The notes under the pieces were generated by a model. That model had not been told where the DNA came from and did no database searches. It saw only the letters and a list, made by a program, of their open reading frames with translations. A DNA stretch of 5,465 nt from Euryarchaeota archaeon UBA170 (GTDB taxonomy: Archaea > Thermoplasmatota > Poseidoniia > Poseidoniales > Thalassarchaeaceae): NCBI GenBank assembly GCA_002499345.1, contig DALF01000033.1, positions 1-5,465 of the forward strand, read 5' to 3'. The translations under genes and the position numbers were made by a program. This document shows positions 1 through 5,465 of this stretch, piece after piece (position 1 is the stretch's first letter; each line of letters opens with the position of its first letter).

Positions 1-49
1 CACGTTCCGCAGTGGTTTGAGTTATCAACTAAGGCATGTCTCAGGACAT
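1..49. other. Left-edge sequence with no supportable gene
   Basis: These bases lie downstream of the epimerase stop codon. On the minus strand every ATG here is followed within a few codons by a stop, and I see no T-rich terminator tract or strong hairpin. On the plus strand one frame is open from the edge to a TGA at 18-20 and another to a TGA at 70-72, so the tail of a convergent gene is possible. Such short runs prove nothing. Confidence 0.4.
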
Positions 50-991
50 TCAGAGCCCAATCTCGGATATGAGTGCTCGCGCCGTATGCCTAATCGCTTC
101 TTCGGAGTCCAGATTCGGTTCGAAGCCAGTTTCGAGAAGGCGGCTAACTTCAAGCGAGGTCTTGGGAACGTCGCCGGCCCATCCCCTATCTCCTCCAGTA
201 TACTCTATTGAGACGCCTTCTATGCCGCTCTCTTCGACGACAATCTCAGCTATCCTTCTTACAGAGCAGGTGTCGCCAGTGCCGAGATTGTACAAATTCA
301 CATTCTTGTCGCAGTGACCTATCAAGTGAACCATGGCCTTGACGCAATCCTCTGCAGACATGTACGATTTTTCCTGCATACCATTGCCTAGAACTTCCAA
401 TCTACTAGGGTCTCTCTTGAGCTTGTGAATGAAGTCAAAAATTACTCCATGAGTGCCTCTGGGTCCAACGATATTAGCAAAACGATGTATCCATGTATCA
501 GCCCCAAATGTGCCTGCCCATGCTGTTATCAATGCCTCAGAGCCAAGCTTAGAAGCCCCATAAAGAGATATCGGCATTACAGGGCCATAAGTCTCGGGAG
601 TAGGCATTTGTTCGGCTTCCCCATAAATAGCAGAAGATGATGAGAAAGAGATTCTTGAAACCCCTTCCATACGCATAGCCTCCAGTACATTATATGTAGC
701 GAGGGTTCCCTGCTTGAGATCAGTATCTGTTACCTTGGTCCCAAGTCTGATATCGGGGTTTGCGGCCAGATGGTGAACCATGCCTACTCCCTTCATGGAT
801 TTCTTCACTGCTTCTAAATTCAGAAGATCTGCTCGGTGAATTTCAACCATTCCAGAATCCTTATGATGAGACAGAAACTCTTCCCTACCACTCGAAAAAT
901 TATCAAAAACCCTGACTCTATGGCCATCTTTAACAAGTGCGTCAACTAGATGCGATCCAATAAATCCAGCTCCCCCAGTAACCAAGTGCAT
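50..991 (-). CDS. NAD-dependent nucleotide-sugar epimerase/dehydratase (extended SDR, GalE/RmlB-like)
   Basis: This 313-residue protein, the usual length for the family, is a complete extended short-chain dehydrogenase/reductase acting in the cytoplasm on a nucleotide-activated sugar. The Rossmann motif TGGAGFIGS is at residues 5-13. An acidic residue (Asp30, in VFDNFSSG) at the end of the second strand predicts NAD rather than NADP. HHLAANPDIR at 73-82 is typical of GalE-like and related sugar epimerases. The catalytic set is a serine run at 117-120 with Tyr144 and Lys148 (YGASK). The C-terminal half (RFANIVGPRG, then a KSYMSAEDCVKA block) fits the substrate-binding lobe. The exact substrate cannot be read from sequence; UDP-glucose/galactose or a related UDP- or dTDP-sugar is likely, for surface glycan or glycoprotein synthesis. 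The ATG places the glycine motif at the normal distance from the N-terminus, and an in-frame stop at 1022-1024 rules out a distant upstream start. It follows the VKOR gene by 46 bases on the same strand and may be co-transcribed. Family is secure; substrate is not. Confidence 0.93.
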   Translation of the reverse strand: MHLVTGGAGFIGSHLVDALVKDGHRVRVFDNFSSGREEFLSHHKDSGMVEIHRADLLNLEAVKKSMKGVGMVHHLAANPDIRLGTKVTDTDLKQGTLATYNVLEAMRMEGVSRISFSSSSAIYGEAEQMPTPETYGPVMPISLYGASKLGSEALITAWAGTFGADTWIHRFANIVGPRGTHGVIFDFIHKLKRDPSRLEVLGNGMQEKSYMSAEDCVKAMVHLIGHCDKNVNLYNLGTGDTCSVRRIAEIVVEESGIEGVSIEYTGGDRGWAGDVPKTSLEVSRLLETGFEPNLDSEEAIRHTARALISEIGL

Positions 992-1037
992 GTACCTTGG
1001 AGGAAGCTGATAGACTTGAGGTCATCGGACGTGAGTT
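992..1037 (-). other. 46-base spacer between VKOR and epimerase genes
   Basis: This gap separates two genes on the same strand. Reading the minus strand, AAGGT (998-994) lies only two bases before the epimerase ATG, which is too close for a normal Shine-Dalgarno site. I see no terminator-like T tract and no convincing TATA box, so the spacing permits either read-through from the disulfide genes or a weak separate promoter. Confidence 0.4.
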
Positions 1038-1604
1038 TTAGGACCATGAGCCAGACTCTTTCCTTTGCCTGAGGTAGAAAGCGCTTGCTACCATTCCAAG
1101 CAGTGCTATGTGAATAACAGTGCAATAAGGGCAGATATGGGGCGCTCCCTCAACCATCACCAACTCGACCAGCACTAGCCAGAGAACAAATGGGACGCCG
1201 GTCAAGCTAACAAAATATAGCAAATTCACGTAATTGGATGACCATTTGGCGTGCAAGTCCATCCTTATGGATAGTATTAGGAACCAGATTATTGCAAATG
1301 ACCCGATACCAATCAGTCCCCATGGAATCCCGAAAAGATTGTTCCACTGCGGGTCTCCAATCACTGACCCACATTGAACCAAGCCCTCAGTCGCACACAT
1401 TGAGGAAGATCCGACCAGCATAGAATTATGTATTGACCATGTCCATCCAGAGCCCATTATCCCTACTGCCGAGAATCCCATAGACGCATTTAGGACTCCA
1501 ACGGTTCCTTCTTGTCCAGGAGAATCCCTGGCTCTCAAAAGTAGGTAGAAGGAGATTCCTATCCCCAATATGAAAATAGCTAGAGGGGCTGTAATTACTG
1601 CCAT
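1038..1604 (-). CDS. VKOR-family membrane protein (quinone-linked thiol oxidase)
   Basis: This 188-residue integral membrane protein carries the marks of the vitamin K epoxide reductase family. Prokaryotic members, like DsbB, pass electrons from a thioredoxin-fold partner to quinone and so generate disulfides outside the cytoplasm. Four cysteines are present and all fit the family: a loop pair Cys70 and Cys78, spaced exactly as in human VKORC1 (Cys43/Cys51), and an active-site CPYC at 158-161 near the last helix. LFGIPWG at 90-96 follows the loop pair, as is common in bacterial and archaeal VKORs. Hydrophobic segments lie at about 3-23, 43-64, 93-113, 126-150 and 162-178. There is no fused thioredoxin domain; the partner is the gene immediately upstream, whose stop overlaps this start (TAATG, one shared base). 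An AGGTGG site six bases before the ATG sits inside the upstream gene, which points to coupled translation. Family assignment is strong; the direction of electron flow is inferred from the family. Confidence 0.92.
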   Translation of the reverse strand: MAVITAPLAIFILGIGISFYLLLRARDSPGQEGTVGVLNASMGFSAVGIMGSGWTWSIHNSMLVGSSSMCATEGLVQCGSVIGDPQWNNLFGIPWGLIGIGSFAIIWFLILSIRMDLHAKWSSNYVNLLYFVSLTGVPFVLWLVLVELVMVEGAPHICPYCTVIHIALLGMVASAFYLRQRKESGSWS

Positions 1605-2287
1605 TATTGACCACCTACCAGCCTCTGCAAGGCAGCGGGTAAATCCTCTCCATCGCCTCCTTCTGCCTGATGCTTATTCTTGTTCCAGGCCACAGTTCCA
1701 TCAGGCTCTAAAATGGCGCTAAATGGAGTTCCAGAGAGCTCCCAACTACCTAGGATAGAGTTGGTACCATCATCCACATATGGCCAATTGTGTGGAGTTC
1801 CGGGCCTGTCGGAACAGTCATCTCTATCGCTGTTGCAGCCGAAATATGATGTCTTGTCCCTGAAAGCCTCAACCTCATTCTTGTTACTATCGTGGTTGGG
1901 AATGTTGAGCTGTGAAGCAATGGTGACGAAGTTGACCTTATCCGCCCATTGGGAGTGAAGCTGACTCATTTCTTGGCCCTCCGTCCAGCAATAGGGGCAA
2001 TCAGTATCTATGAATTGTATCAGAAACCAATTACTGTCCGAGGATCCGTTCCAGTCCCAATCGAAATTATCCGAGAGTCTGTATTCGCTCCAAGACGCGC
2101 CATTGTATGAATCAGCAACGAAATCAGGGGCCTGATTGCCCTCATCGGGTCCTACCTGTGGTATCGGGGCGAGTATTACTGAAATTACTACTACAAGGCT
2201 TATTATGCCTGCAGTAACTAGTCCTGCCGCTGTCCTAACATCTTCCTCTTTTCCCCTCGGGGAGGACTTCGCCCTGCGTCTCGCCAT
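1604..2287 (-). CDS. Membrane-anchored thioredoxin-fold protein (DsbA/TlpA-like, CPYC)
   Basis: The product is 227 residues from the ATG at 2287. It has a basic N-terminus (RRRAKSSPRGK), one uncleaved-looking hydrophobic anchor at about 20-40, and an exported thioredoxin-fold domain. The domain opens with QAPDF (52-56), the usual start of TlpA/peroxiredoxin-like folds. The redox site CPYC is at 97-100 after the strand WFLIQFIDTD, and the cis-proline motif is GTP at 186-188, followed by FSAILEPDGTV. A second cysteine pair, Cys151 and Cys158, lies in an Asp-rich insertion before the cis-proline and may form a structural or relay disulfide. With VKOR directly downstream and overlapping, the likely role is an extracytoplasmic disulfide oxidoreductase reoxidised by VKOR. 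A reductive TlpA-like role is the alternative. An in-frame GTG at 2293 would add two residues, but it overlaps the GGAG ribosome site of the ATG, so I prefer the ATG. It is first in the leftward cluster and divergent from the RND transporter. Confidence 0.88.
   Translation of the reverse strand: MARRRAKSSPRGKEEDVRTAAGLVTAGIISLVVVISVILAPIPQVGPDEGNQAPDFVADSYNGASWSEYRLSDNFDWDWNGSSDSNWFLIQFIDTDCPYCWTEGQEMSQLHSQWADKVNFVTIASQLNIPNHDSNKNEVEAFRDKTSYFGCNSDRDDCSDRPGTPHNWPYVDDGTNSILGSWELSGTPFSAILEPDGTVAWNKNKHQAEGGDGEDLPAALQRLVGGQ
1611..1616 (-). promoter_or_regulatory. Ribosome binding site AGGTGG for the VKOR gene
   Basis: On the minus strand AGGTGG ends six bases before the VKOR ATG and matches the archaeal GGAGGTGA consensus at five of six positions over AGGTGA. 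It lies within the last codons (Val-Gly-Gly-Gln) of the thioredoxin-fold gene. Ribosomes finishing that gene could therefore restart directly, keeping the two redox partners in proportion. Confidence 0.65.
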
Positions 2288-2292
2288 TATCA

Positions 2293-2296
2293 CTCC
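2293..2296 (-). promoter_or_regulatory. Ribosome binding site GGAG deciding the thioredoxin-gene start
   Basis: On the minus strand GGAG stands five bases upstream of ATG 2287-2285. The alternative GTG start (2293-2291) shares its first base with this site and has no purine-rich site of its own, so this element favours the ATG. It also implies a leadered transcript for the left cluster. Confidence 0.55.
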
Positions 2297-2381
2297 GAAG
2301 TACTAATCTACTTTCAGCGATTCTATTGAATGTTCATTCGATAGAGCCTAATTCTCATAATTTTCGACTTCTTTGAATTCA
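2297..2381. promoter_or_regulatory. Divergent intergenic control region
   Basis: About 85 bases separate the two divergent genes and must hold both promoters. The sequence is AT-rich compared with the flanking genes. For the rightward gene, AT-rich candidates for a TATA element are TAATTCT (2350-2356) and CATAATTTT (2356-2364). Neither is a good consensus match, and the second is rather close to the ATG for a leaderless transcript. No Shine-Dalgarno site precedes ATG 2382, so leaderless initiation is plausible there. No clear TATA box is visible for the leftward genes. Two palindromes, entered separately, occupy the centre and right end. Confidence 0.5.
2322..2345. repeat. Imperfect 24-bp palindrome, candidate operator
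   Basis: Two 11-base arms, TCTATTGAATG (2322-2332) and CATTCGATAGA (2335-2345), are reverse complements at 10 of 11 positions around a TT centre. The single exception is T2327 opposite G2340. The centre, 2333.5, is within about one base of the midpoint between the start codons at 2287 and 2382. The size and symmetry are those expected of a dimeric helix-turn-helix regulator site, and the position would let one protein control both promoters. No regulator gene is present in the window. A transcribed hairpin is a weaker alternative because there is no following T tract. Confidence 0.6.
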
Positions 2382-2382
2382 A
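2373..2382. repeat. Perfect 10-bp palindrome at the transporter start codon
   Basis: TTGAATTCAA is fully self-complementary, and its last base is the A of the transporter ATG. Its TTGAAT half also occurs in the left arm of the 24-bp palindrome (2326-2331), so it could be a second, weaker site for the same regulator. A palindrome of this length can arise by chance in AT-rich DNA. Confidence 0.35.
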
Positions 2383-2400
2383 TGAATGCGAACGCTCATT
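2381..2400. repeat. Weak bulged inverted repeat over the transporter start
   Basis: AATGA (2381-2385) pairs with TCATT (2396-2400), and GCG (2388-2390) pairs with CGC (2393-2395), with a two-base AT bulge on the left and an AA loop. If transcribed it could fold over the first codons of the transporter and affect initiation. The two-base loop is too tight for a stable RNA hairpin, so at best it is a DNA-level site. Low confidence. Confidence 0.2.
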
Positions 2401-5400
2401 TGGTTATTGTTATCGCCAAGTACGTGGCTGAGGAAACCCCTGTCGACAGATTCTCCGTTTCTACTGGTGAATCAGTAGACGATGAGGCCGTGTTCTGGCA
2501 ATCCTTCTTTGAGAGGATTCAGCCTGCTAGGGAGGCATCAAATAGGATTAGAAAGAAACTTTCTGAGGGCCCAGTTGGAAATGCATTTGATACTGCGGGG
2601 CAGCTACTCGATGATGCCGCCGGTATAACGCACTCAGCGTACAGAAGACTCAACGAGCTTTCCTACTCCGCTATATTGAGGAGCCCCGGAATAGTTATCG
2701 CCATCCTTCTGCTTCTGACCTCAGTAGTTGGAAAATATGCCATGGACTTCCAGCAACAGATTAACGGGGATCTTGAGATTTATCTTCCAGAGGGGGCAGA
2801 CTCTTCCGATTTACTTTCAGAGGTAAGAGAGCAGTGGTCAACAGATGTTGTGATAGTATACATTCAAACAGATAATGCGATAAGCTCTATTTCTGATAGG
2901 GGTGGTGACAATATTACATCTGCAGAAGTCTTGATGCAGATGTCTTGGATCGAAGGAGACGACTCCTCTCCAGCGGGCACATATGCTAAAGGATTGGACT
3001 GGGATAAATCAGACAGGGGAGTTAATGACGGAGTAGTTTGGGTACTCTCGCCTTCCCAGATCATTAAAGAAGCAAACTCCTCATCCTGGAGATTTAACTG
3101 TGCCATGGAAAAGTATGGCCTTCCGATAAGTGACGGCGAGAACTGCGCCGTAGCAGGCTCTAATCCATATTATGGTTACGAGATTCCCGATGAGCAGGAT
3201 AGGATAGACCAGTATGTCGAAAATGCGGGCTCTCTGATGGAATCTATGGTTAGGGACACTAACGGCGACGGCATATGGGATACGGGCGTCATTATCATGG
3301 GAATATCATTTGATATGTCAACAACTGACATCCCTCCCCGCGACGACCCAAAGAATGGTCTAGTAAAGGATCACAAGGCTTTCTTGGCCTTTGTGGAGGC
3401 CTATATTCACGGCTTAGGCCCAGATGGAAATATACTCCCAGGTTGCGACGATGACGGTAGCGGGATTTGTGATGAGATCGAGGATGCAAATTGCTACCTT
3501 TGCTACACTACATATGATCTTACTTCTACTATGGGAATAGACTCAGAAACCAACACTGTGGACTTGGAGAGGCTTGATGATATCCCTGACAGAAGGGCGG
3601 TCACTGTAACGGGACTGACTCCAGTTTTACATGATGTTTCTGATGCTATTTACCTGGAGTTGGTAGGGACAATGCTCCCAGCGAGCCTAGTATTGGTGGC
3701 CTTGGCGATGCTAATACTTCACAGGAATCCGAAGGTCATCTTAATCTGTGGAACTCCAATTGCGATGAGTCTGGCCATTACCTTTGGAGCAACAGTAATC
3801 TTGGACATCATGCTGACGCCAATGATAATTTCCGCTGGACCTATTTTGATTGGTCTCGGAGTCGACTATGCGCTTCATTTGACAAATAGAATCGAGGAGA
3901 ATAGGCAGGAGATTATTGAGGAGAAACTCGAAGAGTCTTGGCGATTGAAGAGAGACGGCCTAGAGCCAATCTCTGTAGACCCGTGGGACTCCCTCATCAG
4001 TCTAACTGCGACTGTCAGAGCCGCTATGACTACAGGACACGCGATTTTTCTATCTGCCTTGACTACGATTTTGGGGTTCCATGTCCTTACTTGGGACTCT
4101 TTGGTGCCCATTCAGCCGATGAGGACCGTCGGAACCACCCTGCTACTGGGAATTTCTGTAACCTTCATTCTTTCGATGATAATGGTTCCTGCATTGATTC
4201 AGCTATTGAGATACAGGAAGTCGCCCAATAATCTGGAGATGTCTACCAATCAGACGTTGTACGTTTCCATATCTCTCGGTGCTCTGGCCGCATTCGCGTT
4301 GTCATACTCCGAAGCAATGTCGCCCGTAAACGCACTGATAATGGCATCAATGCTGACCTTGACCATCGCCCTCGGACTCCTAGATAGCGTATGGGACGCC
4401 ATTGGAAAGATTCCTGTCAGGGCCACCATAGCTGTAATGCTGGTTGCATTAATCACTACTGCGTGTGGGGTGCTAATTCTGGAAGAGGAGCTCGGAAAGG
4501 ACATCACCGGTTCATCAGACGAGGTCCCGCCTGGTTTGGAGTCTTATGAGGCACTAAGGGAGTACAGCTACGAATTTGGAGGTGGGCAGACTAATCTGTT
4601 CATCATCGATGCTACCGACAGGGGGGCTTCCAACCAGACCGCACCAATAAGGGACATTCCCGTGTTAGATGCTATTGACGAAATGCAGGCCAAGGTGGAC
4701 AATGTTGAATTCACCGACACCACTAGTATCGTTGACATTCTGAAGGCCATACACCTACAGGATGATATTACTGGTCAGCAAGCCTTTGACCGCTCTCTTT
4801 GGGACATACTCCATTCTCCCTGTTGGGACGACCCCCTACAACTTGAATGCATAACAAGTGGCGATTTGGCATTTACTACAGTGTCTTCTAGGGAGGACAT
4901 GGTCAACGTCGTCTTCGATACACTGAGTCCCGAAATAAGGTCAATGCTGATGAATGCCGACCAAGGCTCCGGCGAGACAAAGACTCTCGTCTATGCATGG
5001 CAACCTTACATCAATATCCAGGATGCCACTGGCCTAAGGGATACAATTGACGAATTTTTATCAGAGGGCGGGTGCGATGATGCCACGACTTGCTACTCCA
5101 CGTCTCTTGCAGAAGAGGGAGTAACAAACTCCAAACTAACCGGGGGCCTTCCAATTTCTATCGATATCAATTCAGGAATTCACAAGGCACAGAGTGAAAC
5201 AACAGTCTGGACAATGATAATACTACTTTTCACTATGGCCGTACTATTCAGATCCCCTAGACTGGCAATATTCACAATGACCGCAGTGGCTGTCGTAGTT
5301 CTTTGGCAACCTCTTCTGATGAGAGGAGGAGCAGTCAACGTAAACGTATTCACGGCGATGATTGGGACAATAGTGTTTGGAATAGGGGTGGATGACTCCA

Positions 5401-5465
5401 TACATATCATTGACAGAATTAGGGACGAGGGAGAGACCCCAGCAGGAGTAGTTAGATCCGTAGTT
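2382..5465 (+). CDS. RND/MMPL-superfamily transporter, 3' end cut by the window
   Basis: The frame is open for 1028 codons from ATG 2382 to the right edge with no stop, so the C-terminus is missing. This is a large RND exporter (COG1033/MMPL-like) of the cytoplasmic membrane, which would move hydrophobic or lipid-like cargo using the proton gradient. Order of parts: a hydrophilic N-terminal region of about 100 residues; TM1 at 104-121; exported domain 1 at about 122-426; TM2-TM6 at about 427-446, 453-474, 479-499, 553-570 and 585-608; an additional hydrophobic pair at 625-641 and 649-667; the TM7 equivalent at 681-700; exported domain 2 at about 701-938; then three further helices at about 939-956, 961-978 and 987-1008. 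The proton-relay motif occurs in both repeats: GLGVDYALH (Asp495-Tyr496) and GIGVDDSIH (Asp1004-Asp1005), matching the Asp-Tyr pairs of MmpL3. The exported domains hold six cysteines (240, 255, 355, 363, 371, 374) and four (814, 823, 898, 904). Asp-rich loops at 292-300 and 356-364 resemble calcium-binding loops. An in-frame TAA at 2358-2360 limits the start; TTG 2373 is a less likely alternative. Cargo is unknown. Confidence 0.9.
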   Translation, partial: MNANAHLVIVIAKYVAEETPVDRFSVSTGESVDDEAVFWQSFFERIQPAREASNRIRKKLSEGPVGNAFDTAGQLLDDAAGITHSAYRRLNELSYSAILRSPGIVIAILLLLTSVVGKYAMDFQQQINGDLEIYLPEGADSSDLLSEVREQWSTDVVIVYIQTDNAISSISDRGGDNITSAEVLMQMSWIEGDDSSPAGTYAKGLDWDKSDRGVNDGVVWVLSPSQIIKEANSSSWRFNCAMEKYGLPISDGENCAVAGSNPYYGYEIPDEQDRIDQYVENAGSLMESMVRDTNGDGIWDTGVIIMGISFDMSTTDIPPRDDPKNGLVKDHKAFLAFVEAYIHGLGPDGNILPGCDDDGSGICDEIEDANCYLCYTTYDLTSTMGIDSETNTVDLERLDDIPDRRAVTVTGLTPVLHDVSDAIYLELVGTMLPASLVLVALAMLILHRNPKVILICGTPIAMSLAITFGATVILDIMLTPMIISAGPILIGLGVDYALHLTNRIEENRQEIIEEKLEESWRLKRDGLEPISVDPWDSLISLTATVRAAMTTGHAIFLSALTTILGFHVLTWDSLVPIQPMRTVGTTLLLGISVTFILSMIMVPALIQLLRYRKSPNNLEMSTNQTLYVSISLGALAAFALSYSEAMSPVNALIMASMLTLTIALGLLDSVWDAIGKIPVRATIAVMLVALITTACGVLILEEELGKDITGSSDEVPPGLESYEALREYSYEFGGGQTNLFIIDATDRGASNQTAPIRDIPVLDAIDEMQAKVDNVEFTDTTSIVDILKAIHLQDDITGQQAFDRSLWDILHSPCWDDPLQLECITSGDLAFTTVSSREDMVNVVFDTLSPEIRSMLMNADQGSGETKTLVYAWQPYINIQDATGLRDTIDEFLSEGGCDDATTCYSTSLAEEGVTNSKLTGGLPISIDINSGIHKAQSETTVWTMIILLFTMAVLFRSPRLAIFTMTAVAVVVLWQPLLMRGGAVNVNVFTAMIGTIVFGIGVDDSIHIIDRIRDEGETPAGVVRSVV

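Noticed and set aside
1..20. C-terminal tail of a convergent plus-strand gene ending at TGA 18-20
   Set aside because: Six codons open from the edge cannot be told from chance; the sequence left of the window would be needed.
36..317. Plus-strand open frames opposite the epimerase 3' end (17-211 and 36-317)
   Set aside because: They are antisense to the epimerase C-terminal lobe, which is intact to its stop at 50-52; the translations have no recognisable features.
1680..1958. 92-codon open frame on the plus strand
   Set aside because: It lies wholly antisense to the thioredoxin-fold gene, whose motifs (CPYC, cis-Pro) clearly establish the coding strand. Its translation shows no domain and has no upstream ribosome site that I can see.
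2291..2293. GTG as the thioredoxin-fold gene start
   Set aside because: It would add only two residues and overlaps the GGAG site that properly serves ATG 2287; no ribosome site precedes the GTG itself.
2322..2345. Central palindrome as an intrinsic terminator
   Set aside because: It lies upstream of both divergent genes rather than after one, has only a two-base loop, and no T tract follows on either strand.
3938..4231. 97-codon plus-strand open frame within the transporter
   Set aside because: It is a shifted frame over TM5-TM6 of the RND protein; the main frame continues unbroken through it with good motifs on both sides.
4250..4507. Minus-strand open frames within the transporter (also around 2864-3106, 3295-3489, 3875-4111, 4568-4750 and 5180-5410)
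   Set aside because: All are antisense shadows of the 1028-codon transporter frame, with low-complexity or composition-driven translations and no independent start signals.

Overview
The window reads as archaeal chromosomal DNA, most plausibly from a marine euryarchaeon of the Poseidoniales (Marine Group II) or a relative. The support is indirect: moderate GC, arginine codons in the large gene almost all AGA/AGG (about forty against three CGN), purine-rich AGGTGG and GGAG ribosome sites with no recognisable bacterial -35/-10 boxes, and Asp-rich DxDGxG-type loops in exported domains. The lineage is an inference.

Layout. A leftward (minus-strand) cluster of three genes occupies positions 50-2287. 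In transcription order it holds a membrane-anchored thioredoxin-fold protein with a CPYC active site (2287-1604), a vitamin K epoxide reductase (VKOR) family membrane protein (1604-1038) that overlaps it by one base (TAATG), and, after a 46-base gap, an extended-SDR nucleotide-sugar epimerase/dehydratase (991-50). A rightward gene starts at 2382 and is still open at the right edge (1028 codons). It encodes a large RND/MMPL-superfamily membrane transporter and is truncated by the window during its second transmembrane repeat. The remaining 49 bases at the left edge hold no supportable gene.

Between the divergent genes lies a short shared control region. It carries an imperfect 24-bp palindrome (2322-2345) almost exactly midway between the two start codons, and a perfect 10-bp palindrome (2373-2382) that runs into the transporter start codon. 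This is the most suggestive regulatory structure in the window.

How the genes may work together. The thioredoxin-fold protein and VKOR form a recognisable extracytoplasmic disulfide-forming pair: the CPYC protein would oxidise substrates and VKOR would reoxidise it using quinone. The divergently transcribed transporter has two exported domains with six and four cysteines, and its only other two cysteines lie in membrane helices. It is therefore a reasonable candidate client of its neighbours. The epimerase probably supplies a sugar nucleotide for surface glycans and may simply be co-transcribed. I see no mobile element, CRISPR array, tRNA or rRNA.
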